Shown here piece by piece: positions 1 through 12,199 of a stretch of 64,000 nucleotides of DNA. The stretch comes from Salminus brasiliensis (lineage: Eukaryota; Chordata; Actinopteri; Characiformes; Bryconidae): assembly GCF_030463535.1 (NCBI RefSeq), contig NC_132878.1, forward strand, positions 90,319,507-90,383,506, read 5' to 3'. Positions within the stretch are counted from its first letter, which is position 1; the number at the start of each line of letters is the position of its first letter. The translations under genes were made by a program, and so were the position numbers. The notes beneath the pieces are model-generated. The model did no database searches. It was not told the origin of the DNA and worked only from the letters and a program-made list of their open reading frames with translations.

Positions 1-117
1 CCAGTAGAGCCCAAATGATGGGCAGTGTTTCGCCGGCCCTGCGCAGGGCAGGGTTGAACCACTGGCCCCTGGTACTTCATTCTTCATTTGACCATTTATT
101 TGTTATTCTCTGTGCAG

Positions 118-282
118 GGGTTGTCATCTTTGATGGCACACAGGGCTTATGGTTGGTCCACAGCACTCCTCATTTCCCGCCTCCCAAGACTGAGGGCAAA
201 TTCTCGTACCCTGACACTGGCATCACTAATGGGCAAAACTTCATCTGCGTCACCTACCCCTTGGACCATTTTGAGACTATAG
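118..282 (+). CDS. dnase2: DNase II gene, first exon in window
   Basis: Acceptor TGTGCAG ends at 117 and donor AG|GTAAGA follows 282. Starts with two bases of a split codon, then VVIFDGTQGLWLVHST and NGQNFICVTYPLDHF. It carries the conserved LVHS histidine of the family. Confidence 0.88.
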   Translation, partial: GLSSLMAHRAYGWSTALLISRLPRLRANSRTLTLASLMGKTSSASPTPWTILRL

Positions 283-3200
283 GTAAGAACTTGTTGGTTA
301 AAAAAACACAAATATACTATATATATATATATGTGTACAATATGTGTACAATATACTTTTTCCTATCACAAATATTGATCAGATACTTTGTTTTGCACTG
401 GTGCTAGAGGGCTAATGGAAGCGTATGATAACCAGCTAGCAATGTGCAATCAATGTAAAATCCTTCTTAGATATGCAGCATACTTTAGTCCATGTTAATA
501 AATAACTGTCTGTCACATAGTGTCAGAAACCACGTAAGCAAGTCTGTTAGAGATTACTGAACGATTCAACAGGCATGCAATTTGCACAGTTCTAATTGGC
601 AGGATATAAACTTCCATTGCGTGTTAGCTACTTTGTAGGAATTAAGAAAAATCTTGAAAATATGAATACATTTGAAGTATACATTAATAACATGCTTTGC
701 TGTCAATTCTCAAAAGAATTGCTGTTTAATGAATGGTTGTCATGTAATGATTGGTGTCAGACAGTGTGTGGTGTAGTATTTAAACCCTGACTGCTACATA
801 GCAGCGTTGTGCTATGACAGTTTTTCTAAAATTTCATTTAAAAAAATTGCAGTATATAGCCTTGCTAAAATTGAATCGTGACCCCAGTATCAACAATAAA
901 CAGCCCTACTTCTTTAGCCTTGTAGCTCCAATACATAACTTAAGAAGCAATCTACAGATAAGAAACATGTCTTTCCCGATCATCTAGGCAAAGGAAAATT
1001 GTATAAATTGGATTTTTTTTAGCTAAACTGTCACTTTAAAGACAAGCACACTTTAGAGACCAACTTTAAAACATCTCTCAAATATATCTTTATCTGAACA
1101 TTAGGCCACTGTGCCGTCTGAACACATACGGGTGGACTAGTTGAGTGTGAAATTGATGCCGCTGCTTAAAATGCAAGCCACCTTTCGTTGGCTTTGTCTG
1201 TTTGTGACTAGAGCATCACGAGACAACACTCTATAGAAGCCTCCGCATTGATCACTTATGCTTTAAGAGCAAATCATGCAAAGGGTGCAGTTGCCATAGT
1301 TACGGCGAGAGTAATCCATCTATCTGGCACTGTAACCATAGTGACAGTGCCGTTCTCACCGAGCCGTAGGTTATGGCTTTCCCATCAGGTGAGTGTCATT
1401 ATGCTGATGACACTTCACAGCTGCACTTCCTTTTGTTTGCTGTGACGGGCGGCTGTTGGGCTTTGTGTATGACTGCGGCAAGGACAGTACAGATGTGTCC
1501 ACCTTACTGTTTGCAGCTAGTTCACAGCAACTTAACACTACAGATCCAGGAATGCGCAAAGGTCTTGAGCACCTGAGAATTCTGTTTAATCGTATATTAA
1601 ATTATATTTAATAATTATTTTTAATAAAGAAGCTCTTTAATTGGGTAGTATTAAACGTGTTCATTTTCTCAGAAGCACGATAAAATTCGAAATATAAATA
1701 CAAATACAAATAACTATAATACAGAAATGATTTCTTAGCCATTTCTAAACCGTCCTTAAGTACAGACACTATTATTTGTCATCATCATCCGCTATATTTG
1801 ACTGATCAGTGCTTCATTAAGTTAGATCAGGATGGATCGACTGGTGGAATTAATCAAATCTGTGCTCAGGGACATCAAGAAGAAAACCTGGAGTATGCTT
1901 GGATGATCATGTAAATTTAGACAAGTGTTCATCATCTGCAGCGTTATCACAGTAAACCATATTATTTGGATCCAAATTCAGTGTCAAAGTACAACATAGA
2001 AGTGTGATAGTGCCGTATAGCAACCCAGAACCCTGCAGGTTACATTATCCCTGATGATAATACAGTATAACTACCACATAAAAACTAACTGAGCTGCATT
2101 CTAGTCTTTATTAATAATTTATAATGACAACGGTACGCCACAGAGGTGGCATGAACACTGTTAACATCCAACAGTTCTTCACATTTGTTTGGTTGGAAAA
2201 CAAAATATTGCCTTTTTAACAAGCTTCTCCAGTTTATTCAGTTTATTCTGCACTTAAAGTTTCTTTGTTCATTTGCTTGAACCCCAGCCGTCTTTAATAA
2301 GTGCAGTGTTTTTAATTGTATACATTTCTGAACTAATGATGGAAGGATTAAAATGTACAAAAGACAGGCAGAAATAATTGCTAGTTCTGAAGAGAAGGGA
2401 GAAACTACATTAGCATGTATTGCTGAACATTTGATTTGGTGAACATTTGATTTGATGGTTTCAAATATAAAAGTAAAAACAAAATTAAGTGTATTAAGCA
2501 GAAATAAATAAGAGACATTGTATCTCCATTTTTGCCGTTTTATTATTATTCACTTTTTGACATAATGTCAGTTGTTGTGTTTTTTTTATTTATTTATATA
2601 TATATTTTTTTGTTGATCAAATGCGCTAATGCCATTTAATCCACCTGTCCGTAGCTCCCCATAGCACTAGCAATGCTCCCGGCACTACAAGTCTAAGGAT
2701 TGATGCACGTGCCCTCCAGTCAGCCATCAGTGCTTTTTCAACTGCTGCAGATGTGCAGGGCAGCTGACATGCTCAGAGGAAAGTGCCGGGTCCCCAGCTC
2801 CACTGCACCTGTGCCTGCCAACATCCCTTTAAGAGCACGTCATCCACCCTCCCGGAGAGAGCATGCCCAATTGTGCTCTCTCAGACTCCAGCTGCTGATG
2901 GCAAAGCGGCGGATTCGAATTCGCACCCCCCCTCAGGCCATAGTGGCAGTGCATTAGACTCCTGAGCCACATGGAGCCCTGGCAGCTGTTCAGACCAATA
3001 GAAATGCTCCAAGATGTAGAATCTTTTTACATTGACTGTCCTTCTTCTGTAAAGATGGTTTGGAGATACAAGGTTTATGTATGACATTGCTGGAAAGATA
3101 AGATATGCAGTATGAAGGGAGGTTGGAAAATGGTCATGAAAATTAAATACTGACTGTTTTCTGTTACATGAAACCACTCAAACTTTCTAAGTGGACTATA

Positions 3201-4719
3201 GGGAACAAAATTATAGACAAAACAACCAGCGGTACAAAGGTGATACATTTATATGTGTCGCACATAAAACTCCACCACGAATAACTGCAGAGCTCTGCTT
3301 TAAATATTCAAAGCAGCTCTGATAAAGTTCATCCATCTCCAGCTTCTGTGGAAAGCTCCATTTGCTTATTATTATATACACTGCTGATTAAGTGAATAAT
3401 CGAGCGCTTTGAGCTCGTTATTAAAAGAGGCGATGTCTTTTCTGCAGGCGAGCAGCTGAAAATAAACCAGCCGCACATCTACGACTGTAACATCCCCGAG
3501 TCCGTGGCCTCGTCTGTGCCCACCATGGTGGAGCTGTGTAAACACAGCCAAGGCGGGCGGAACAGCTCCAGCGCCCCACCCGCTTCCTACTCATCGGCTA
3601 ATCGGAGCGTCTCCCTGCTCTCGTTGGGTGGGAAGAAGTTCATCAGCTTTGCTAAAGGAGCTGCTTTTGACAATGGTAAGAGTTTGCTGTGAGGTAGCAA
3701 GAAGAGCATCACTCTGGCACCACCCACAGGCTCACTCTCATAATTACATAAGTCATTAGTTTTATAGTACTGAACCATTAAGGGCTAGAGTTCAAGGGTT
3801 TACTGGACAGCAAAGGCTTTTATGAATTTTAACTGTTTAAATCTGTTTGTCCCATTTTTTACAAAATCCAGTGAGGAAGAAGTTCATATTGTTATGGCTA
3901 AACAAGAGCACACAGTGTCACTGATACAGCGCATCACTTTTTTACACTTCAGACTATAATCATCTCACAGTTTTCACTGTAGCCAAGCCCATCAAGTGCT
4001 TTTCAGCTAAAACATAAAACACAGAAAATGTCAAACACTATATGGACAGAAGTATTGGGACACTTGCTCATTTCTTGTTTCGTCAGAAATTAAGGGTATT
4101 AAAAAAAGAGTTTATCCTGTTTTTGTTGGAGTAGCCATCTCTACTATTGCTACTATAAGTCTGTTTGACTGTCTGGATGTTGGATGATCACCACCCCACC
4201 TTATCCACAAGTCCCCAGCTTTACTCTCAGCAAGTAAAACACTTACTGTCCAGATAAATAGATTTACATCTAAGGTCCTCAGTCTTTTTCCTCAGTACTG
4301 TGTTATCACTGGCTGGTGTTGACCTGAACGTCTCTGTGTGATCCTGTTCAGACCTGTATCACTCGTGGGTGGCTCCTGTGCTGCAGGCGGACCTGTTAGT
4401 GCAGTTCTGGCGGCGCTCCACCGGCATCCTGGATTCCGACTGCTCCCCTGTCTACAAAGTCCTGAACGTTCACCAGCTCTCACCGGGCCAGAGGCTGACC
4501 TTTAAGGCCACGGAGGACCATTCAAAGTGGGCGGTGAGCGTGTCCAGTGACTGGGTGTGTGTGGGGGACATTAACCGGAACGAGGCGGAGGAGAAGAGGG
4601 GCGGGGGTACGATATGTCATCAGAACAGCGTGGTGTGGAAGGCGTATCGGACAGCGGCGCTGCAGTGTGACTCGTGTAGCGGGACGGTGGAGGAGTGTGA
4701 GTCGGGTCTGCTGTATTAA
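118..4719 (+). CDS. dnase2: DNase II family lysosomal endonuclease, 3' three exons (5' partial)
   Basis: Acid endonuclease of the DNase II family (phospholipase D-like fold) that degrades DNA in lysosomes. Three exons are visible: 118-282, 3448-3675 and 4352-4719, joined with GT-AG sites and phases that close exactly (2+162+1, 2+225+1, 2+366 nt), ending in TAA at 4717-4719. Recognisable segments are GLWLVHSTPHFPP in the first exon, KFISFAKGAAF in the second, and in the last VQFWRRSTGIL, the catalytic histidine motif EDHSKW, and CVGDINRN...EEKRGGGTIC. Two N-glycosylation sequons (NSS, NRS) suit a secreted or lysosomal protein. The signal peptide and first HxK region lie left of the window. Odd point: HSKW is followed by Ala where mammalian DNASE2 has Cys. 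The C-terminal half looks like DNASE2, whereas the middle (HIYDCNIPES...) looks more like DNASE2B, so the paralogue assignment is uncertain although the family is not. Confidence 0.9.
283..3447 (+). other. DNase II intron
   Basis: Non-coding, AT-rich. Holds a tRNA-derived SINE on the minus strand at about 2640-2990 and one copy near 900-990 of a dispersed stretch around the phrase TAGCTCCA. An 8-bp inverted repeat GGCACTGT/ACAGTGCC sits near 1324-1350. Short open frames here have no protein resemblance. Confidence 0.7.
2640..2990 (-). repeat. tRNA-derived SINE, family A
   Basis: On the minus strand the head contains box A TGGCTCAGGAG and a box-B-like ATTCGAATCC. A related copy is at 49690-49925 and a worn one at 6515-6665; they share GAGAGCAnnnnCAATTGTGCTCTC-like internal sequence. 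Confidence 0.7.
3448..3675 (+). CDS. dnase2: DNase II gene, middle exon
   Basis: Acceptor TTTTCTGCAG, donor ATG|GTAAGA. Encodes EQLKINQPHIYDCNIPES through KKFISFAKGAAFDN. The centre is a Ser/Asn-rich loop with two sequons, the variable part of the family. Confidence 0.88.
4036..4215 (+). mobile_element. MITE-like family copy 1 (truncated)
   Basis: Begins CACTATATGGACAGAAGTA with GGGACACTTGCTCATT; keeps the internal TTTGTTGGAGTAGCC and CACCACCCCACCTTATCC, then stops. In the DNase II intron. Confidence 0.65.
4352..4719 (+). CDS. dnase2: DNase II gene, last coding exon with catalytic HSKW motif
   Basis: Acceptor CTGTTCAG, stop TAA at 4717. Encodes DLYHSWVAPVLQADL, the EDHSKW catalytic block and the conserved CVGDINRN/RGGGTIC block. 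No AATAAA occurs for nearly 2 kb downstream; the first seen is at 6701-6706. Confidence 0.92.
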
Positions 4720-4839
4720 CGAGTCATAGGCCAGAAGCAAAATCACTAAAACAGATTATTTAGGCTAACTGTATGAGGTAGTAGGTAGCACTACTACCCT
4801 TCACAAAGCAAACTGGGGTTTGAATTCCCTACTTGCGCA

Positions 4840-5570
4840 AACACCATGCTATACCATGTCTTAAATGTCTTCCTAATAACGCATGGCAAGTGTGCTAACC
4901 CAGTCGTAACTGGGCAATACAAATGCTATAAACCAGTTGTGACCCAGTCAATGCCAATGCAATATCTCAGTCAGTGCATGTGCAATGACTCTTTTTAACC
5001 CTGTGTAAATGTTATAAGCAGTCAGTGCAAATGCAATGACTGTTGTAACAGTATATTTAATAGCCCTTTTATAACCAGTCATTACGGGTCCAATTACCCA
5101 GTCTTAACTAGTTGTTGCAAGTGCAATAGCCCAGTCAGAATCTAGCTACTGCAGGTGCAAATGGTTATTTCTTTAAATGGCTCTAAATATGAAACAGGGT
5201 TCCACAGTTTCCACTGATTTCACTACTTGGGCAAGAGCCATGCTATACCATGTCTGAAGTATGATCTTAATAACTCAGTTATTGCAAGTGCACTAACCCA
5301 GTCGTAACTGGTTAATACAAAAGAAATAACCCAGTTGTAACCCAGTCAATGCTATTGCAACATCTCAGTCACTGCAAGTGCAAAAACATAGTAGTAACCA
5401 GTTGCAAGTGCAAATGCAATAACCCAGTTATAACCACTCTATGTAAATGCAATACCCCGGTTATAACCTGTAAATGTAATAACCCTGTCATAACCGAGTT
5501 CAACAGTCATTACATGTCCAATTACCGTAACTAATTGCACTATAGTGCAATAACCCAGTCAGAAACCCGT
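4840..5570 (+). repeat. degenerate tandem repeat after the DNase II gene
   Basis: Irregular copies of about 30 bp around AATAACCCAGTCGTAACC and TTGCAAGTGCAA. A longer phrase (GGGCAAnnnCCATGCTATACCATGTCT) occurs at 4836 and 5230, suggesting a second, ~390-bp period. Confidence 0.65.
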
Positions 5571-6514
5571 TAAAGCAGGAGCAAGGTGCTGTCATTTGCG
5601 TTTGTGCACTTGCGTGGGATGCATATCTGCCTTTAGTGAAAGAGAGGCTAAGTATTCACTGCATATGTAGAAATGATGTTCATAGCAGTCACTGTCGAGA
5701 AGGGCTATTGTCGGATCAGCTGTACGGTACACTGAGTGATGCACTTTGTCACAGACTCAGGTCTACATACTGAGCACATATACATATGCATTCATACTGA
5801 GACATTTTGGGATCAACACTTTAAAAGAATCTGAGTATTATTGATTTACTGGTTTTATTGCACTTTTAGGGTTCTGTTGTTTTGGGATCATATATGCTGT
5901 GTATGCTTATTAAGTCAAACACTGGAGCTTTATTATGATTTTGTAGATTTTTTAAAATGGTACTGTATGATTAAGTTTACGGATTTGTGTGAGTGGCCTG
6001 GTACATGTAATTAACAACCTTTCTATTTGGCTTATTTGCACATTAATATCCTTTAGCATCTTAAATGGTTGGGGAGAGCTGGGTTTTGGGGAATTGTAGC
6101 TGGGTGATTGTGGACTGGAGAGGCACTTTTGTCTTTTTTCATTAAATTCCTGTCAGATGAATGGAGAGACTGTCACTGAGCGTCCCCCAGGCTTTGAGGG
6201 TTGCATGCTTATGACAGAATGAAAGCTTTTCGCCTCACACTTACAGTATCTCTGTATCTCTGTATAAATGAATAATCCTCCACTCCTAGTGCACACCTTG
6301 CTGATACATCTCCCCAATAAGAACCCCCAGTTTTCTCCCCAGATTAGTCATTTTCATTTCAAACACATTAGCTTGAGCATTGTTTCTCAAGCCTGGTCCT
6401 GGAGGCACCCTGCCTTGCACATTTTAGTGCTTTCCCTGCTCCCAACACACCAGAGTCAACTAACCAGCCCTTAAACCAGTGTGTTAAAGCAGGGAGTCCA
6501 CTAAAATGTGCAGG

Positions 6515-6665
6515 ACAGGGGGGTAACCCACCCACCTAGAGAGAGCAAAGGCCAGCCAATTATGCTCTCAGGGGTCCTGGCCACGGATGACTGTTGCATT
6601 ACCTGGGACCAAACCTGCAGTGTCCCAATGGTAGGGTCGGCGCTTAGACTGTTGCTCCACTCAGA
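6515..6665 (-). repeat. degenerate SINE, family A
   Basis: Shares the GAGAGCA...TGCTCTC block and the ACCTGGGACCAAACCTGC / TGTTGCTCCACTCAGAGCC end with the copies at 2640 and 49690. Confidence 0.5.
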
Positions 6666-7879
6666 GCCAGAGATACTATGTTTTGTGTTCTGTTTAAGAC
6701 AATAAACATTCTTAAACGTTCAAAGTGTAGACATTTTTTGTTCTGTACATCACCACACTGGATTTGAATCCAAAAGAAAACAGGGATTTCTTATTTTAAA
6801 CTAATAGTTTGGCACAAAAATACAGATAATCAGCCAAGGTATGTGTAGTGTCTGAAGTTTACTGAAGTAATGTAGCTACTAGCTAATTTTTTACAATTGT
6901 TCTATTATACTGATTTTGTATTGTAATATATTGTCTGATCAGCTACATTACACAGGGAACCATTTGTTTACAAGTTTGCACTTGAATCACTCTGGCCCTG
7001 TTCATACCTGGGATTATCATCTGTCTCAGTGATCTGATCTGATCACAAGTGGACGGACGTTTCCCTGACGTTTAGATCACGTTGACTGCTAATGCAGGTT
7101 CTAATCAATCAAGCAAGAAGATGAAGAAAGATGTGGCGTCCTTCGTATCTGCTGATGATGCGGTTGATGCAGTGTTGGTGCTTCATTGCTGTCAGGTAGG
7201 TTTTTGAGCTTACCCAGTCTATGTTATGTGGTCATACAGTATGCACCTCAAATCCCCAGATCACCTATGAATGTGGTTTAAGTGATGGGAACACAACACA
7301 TCTCTTACAATTCACTAGAACCCGTTCACACCTGCACTTACTTGGCATTGTTCACTTATTATGGGATTGGGGTCTCAATACCAGAATTCTGACCACACAA
7401 CACTATGGCAAAAAAAGTTAAGCCCAATAAACAGGCAGTAACCATAATTTTGTCACTGTCCAGGTACTGATTGACTTTACTGTGTAAAATGAGTTTTCCA
7501 CAAAAATGCATTTAATATTGATCACAGTTTTAGCCATTCTTATGGATAATAATCCTGTATTCTATATAAGTAGATTAGAATAGATTAGTAGTTGATAAGT
7601 AGATTAGATAGAATTGATGATGATAGTTGGGCATGTAATGCCCTTACATGTACTTTGTCCACAAATTGTCTGAAATTTGTGAAATACATAAATATGATAT
7701 ATTAGGGGTGTAGAAATGCATCAATCTGAGATGATGTTGCAACTGACATCTGTTATAATCAATGTATTGTGAGTAAGGACCACAACCTGGAGCTGGCATG
7801 GGGAGTGTGTTGGGCAGGAGTGGGTGAGTCTTAAAACCTGCTGTTTAAATATTCACCCCTACTTAATACAGTGATTTCT

Positions 7880-8066
7880 ATGCAAAATGTTCAGCACGTC
7901 ATCCAATTAAGCCAGTCTAATTACATTAATAGTAATGAAACCTGCAGTTGATCAGTGTTCTTCAAGCACTGACCGTATCCTCCATATGTTTAGAATAGCA
8001 TATTGTGTATCACGATAACTACATTTATTACAATATGATAAAATATCGTCGTATTGCCCAGCCCAA
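7880..8066. mobile_element. AT-rich foldback element, partial copy
   Basis: Contains GATCAGTGTTCTTCAAGCAC, CATATTGTGTATCACGATAA and ends CGTATTGCCCAGCCC. The left half was not recognised. Confidence 0.55.
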
Positions 8067-9956
8067 GCCGGAGTTCAGGCTGACCTTGAGGTGGCGCATG
8101 AAGCTGTGCCACCCTGTGGTTAAGATAATAGTAGGGAAGAAGGTAGGAGACAGGGTGGGGTTGGTGGGTGTGATGTTGTTCAATGTGTGATTGAGTGAGA
8201 ATGGAGGGTTTAGATAGGGAGGAGGAGGAGAAGGAGGAGGAGTTATAGTTGGGACATAGTCCATCTCCCAAAATTCGTTCAAGTATGCGAAATTCAAATG
8301 AAATTATGATCAGATCTGATTTACACCCCTACGTGAGAACATGAAGGAACAGTCCCAGTGTGAGTATATATCAAAATGAAAATTTATTGCATACAAGAAT
8401 AGGTGGTGTGTATATAGTGCATAAACATGTCAGAATCCAGCTTTTGACTATACAGGACTGAATGTACAACGTTAGCTTATCCTGAGCAGCACGGCAGAAC
8501 ACACTTTCCTTATGTTTGCAGAGAAGCAAGAGCACCCAATAAACAAGGCACTTCACCACGAATGCTGGAAACATCCAAACCAAAGAAAAAACGGCTCCTC
8601 CCTCCGGCAGCAGCAGCAAGCTCCAGCGCTTCAGTCCGTAAGAGGCTTCAACAGCGTCTCGGGATGCTGCGTGCTGACACGGGCTTCAACAGAGCTGCTT
8701 CTTTTGTGTGTTAAAGCTATAAACCAAAGACGTCATTACTGTACACCTATCTATGGAGTTAATAATCGGGTTCAATTCTAAATGCAAAGCAAGTTTGCTT
8801 AGTGTTTGGTTCTCTGTGAACGCTCCTGTTTGTGCAGTGTGTAACGTTTAACAGCCATGCAGCCTAACGTCCCTTCAACTTCTCTGAAAAGCACTGACCT
8901 TAAAGCCATAGTTCACACACACTTTCCCCCTTTTGCCTCAAATGAATCAATCGGCGACGCCAGTTTCGCTGGACGACGTCTGACTCTTTAGGACTCTTTA
9001 GTTTAGGAGCTATGAGGCTAATGTAGCTAACATGGAGGTTCATAGCCCACCAATTAGCAGAGTGCCAGCTGAATGCATATAGCATCACATCATATTGTTT
9101 AAAAATAATTTATATTACGCTGCTATTATTATATTATTTAATGTCTAATTAATTATTCATTATTAATTATTTAAGGAAGGTTAGTAATATTTTTACAAAA
9201 CATCTTTCCTAAAAAAGGAAGAAGTCAACTCTGGTTCCAGCTTTGACTGTTTATGAACAGTTAAGCTGACAGTAGAACAAGTCAGCGTTGTCCAATTAAA
9301 AACCATGTATCTCCAAAATGGTGACTTTACAAGAGAAGGCAAATCTGTCCTTAACTTTGAATGAAAGTCAATGTAAGAGTTTATTCCAAGTCATTTCGAG
9401 CATTTCTATTGGCCAATTCATCCAAAATTAGTGACTTTGTGTGTTTTCCTGCTCAAGCCCATCTGATTCATGCTGGACTGCGGCCCCCGTTGCCCACCCC
9501 TGGAGCAGATGGAATATAAAAGCAGGTGTATTTGTGATGACTTAACTCAACAGTTTGGGGCAAAACAGTGAGACTTGGACCTACAGTTTTCACAATGATA
9601 TCCGGTGGCTAAAGCTGACATTGCTTGTTAGGTACATTAGCCTCGTAGCTCCAGGGCAAACCTAAAGAAGCAAACGTCAGACACCAAATATGTCTTGTCT
9701 GATTGCCTTCGTTCTCAGGGAAAAGTGTGTAATGTAATTTCCGGAACTGTTCTGTTAATCACTGCTTGCATACGAGACCATAGGAAGTGAATTGATTACG
9801 GACAGTGTTGGTGGTGGGTGGGTTACTACATGTGAAACTGTGTGTAAATGCATCCTAACCACAGAACTGCGTGACGTATTGTCTGCTTGCATACTTGTTG
9901 AGAAAGTAGAAGATTGGCAGTGTTTTAGACTATACGGGTCAATGTGTTACAACGTA

Positions 9957-10085
9957 CCTTAAAGGAACAGCTTGACCAAACGTGCTAATGTAGCGGTGAC
10001 TGGAAGCTAGTGGTGGTATACGTTTATATGTGCTGTTAGCTACATTAGCATTGTTAGCAGTTTTGACATGTCTGTTCCTTTAAAG
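9957..10085. mobile_element. short foldback element
   Basis: 129 bp with ends CTTAAAGGAACAG and CTGTTCCTTTAAG; the inner parts GCTAATGTAGC / GCTACATTAGC are also inverted. Could fold into one long imperfect hairpin. Confidence 0.6.
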
Positions 10086-11670
10086 TCAGTCAGTAATATT
10101 GACTCAGTATATGCGGAAACAGTTTCCCGCAGTTAACAGTTCTCTGTAAGGCATGTTTTAACCTGTGTAAGTACCCTTAAGTGCTGTACGCCATGTGTTG
10201 TGGTTCCGTAGTTCATTATTCATGGTTCAAGGCTCAATGCAGCCTTTTTGTGGATTGGCTGAAACTGACAGTAGTTGTAATTGTTGCTTTCGAGGTAGAC
10301 GGGGATCTGAATAAGCCATTATATCAGCAACATGTCACTTTCCTCATCACTGTTAAAGCTGAAACAATATGAACCATGAACATGCTGAAATTAGTGCAGT
10401 ACTCAGCCAAGTGTAGCCAACATCCGCAAGCCATTTAAAGGGGAATTCCACCAATCTCTCCAAATTTCTGCACGATTTAATCGTTAAGATGTAAACACAG
10501 TCATTTGTTGGGGTCAAATGCTGCATTGTAGAGAAACTTACAGAATCAGAATGGTTCACAGTGGAGGTGAATTGTTCCGGACGTCGGAGTTTAAGAGTTT
10601 GATCACAGAAACCTATTACAAAAGATAGTTACAAATACTCGGCCTGACACCAGAGGCATGGCCTTTCACTACTTTTGAGAAGATTTAGCCTTCTATAGCC
10701 CTCCATTCACACTGGAGGGGTCCAAAACGGTCTCAGATTCACCACTGTTTCACCACCATCAACATTATCCCCATTTTTCCCCCTTTCACCACCCCTGTAA
10801 AGAAATCCATGTCTGTAAGTTTCTCTATTACTATGAATTTCACATAATATTCCCCAGAATGGCTTTGCATACATCTCAGATGATTCCACTTTAAGCTATA
10901 TATCATTAAAGGAAAGATTCTGTGAATAGATATATTTACATAATTTCACCTTTACCTAAATGTAGTAAATCTACATAAGCATGTGTCCAAATGTTGCTTC
11001 TTGAATTCTGCACAGGAGCAGTGAGGATCATCATATGCAAGCTAGAGGAGATGTGCTGTCTAAATGTTGGTCTGCTATGTGAGATTAATGACTTGCGTAT
11101 TGAATAATTGATTATTTCTTCACAACTTTGTTACAAATTAAAATACATTATATATTAAATAAATAATATCTAATATAATATGTATGAAATACCACTCTGG
11201 CTCTTCTGCTTGACTCAATGGAAATTTGAGTTAACGGTCATTCAAGATTTATTACTTGAAAATGATAAGTCAAACTGCCAAGAAAATAATTAAGTGTTTT
11301 AAGATACTAAGTCAAAATTGTTTTAAAATAAATTGTTTCCTAATTCAGGACTGAAATACAGTCTATATTCAGTCTATAGTCTATACCTCCTCCTTATTTC
11401 TACACCCATTGTGTAACCATTCTATAAGCTCCACTTCCCATACAGCACTGTGTAGTTCTATCATTCCAGACTGTATTCATCTGTTTCTCTGCACACTCTG
11501 TTAGCCTCCTTTCACGCTTATAATTGAGTCCTAAGGAATATTTTATTCATTATCAAGGCACTCATTACTTGGTGCTTTGGACTGTTTTAAAAGATCTTAA
11601 TTTGAAATTCATAAAAAATAAAAATATCTATTTTGCAATCTTTTACTATATAAGGTTTAGCATTTGGGAC

Positions 11671-11676
11671 TTTATT
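11671..11676 (-). terminator. candidate rgl2 polyadenylation signal
   Basis: AATAAA on the minus strand about 340 nt after the rgl2 stop codon, the nearest canonical hexamer noticed. It fits a short 3' UTR but there is no transcript evidence. Confidence 0.4.
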
Positions 11677-12017
11677 ATGGGCTTATTAACTTAATAAATG
11701 CAAGCTTCTTATATGCTCAAAAAATCATTACTTTATAACTCCTGTGCAAAACTAAAGAGGGAACGTTGTTGTGCTGGCTAGGCAGGTTAGCTAATGGACT
11801 ACATTTCAAGTAAGGGCTAAATTATGTACGTTCCAGTGTAAACAGCTCCTTAAACATGTGGCCGGTTGTCCAACACTGCTCTCACCTTTATTCCTGAAGC
11901 AGAACAGAACCTGTACTGTAAGCTACAGGACTTGAGGAGAAACGGACTGCCACATTTACCTTCACATTTGTGTGCACACAGCTACGTGGACTAGAGCAAG
12001 TATTGTTTGGACTGGCA

Positions 12018-12199
12018 TTAGAAGAGTGTTCGGACGAGTCTCCGGCCCTTGGCCTTGATTCGTGGAAAAGTTGCGCTGGTTTCGTTGTTGAGCGACGGCG
12101 AGCCCACTGGCGTGTTTCCCCCTCGTCTTCGGAGCAGGAAGTCCATGCTGGCTGAGGTCATGGCATAGAAGACATTTCCTGTGGCGGGTATTGTCAGCT
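12018..12199 (-). CDS. rgl2: rgl2 last coding exon
   Basis: Encodes [26 protein letters not shown], and the C-terminus [16 protein letters not shown], then TAA at 12020-12018. Acceptor GACGGACAG. The basic tail is characteristic of RGL2. Confidence 0.94.

Larger units (their letters stand above)
4720..11670. other. intergenic region between the DNase II gene and rgl2 (convergent)
   Basis: No exon-like sequence recognised. Holds the tandem repeat 4840-5570, a SINE fragment, foldback elements at 7880 and 9957, and the dispersed block around AGCTCCAGGGCAAA at about 9640-9700. An ORF of 89 codons at 8512-8781 has no recognisable domain. Confidence 0.6.

Noticed and set aside
8512..8781. 89-codon plus-strand frame in the intergenic region
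   Set aside because: No family resemblance, no splice or promoter evidence, overlapped by an equally long opposite frame.
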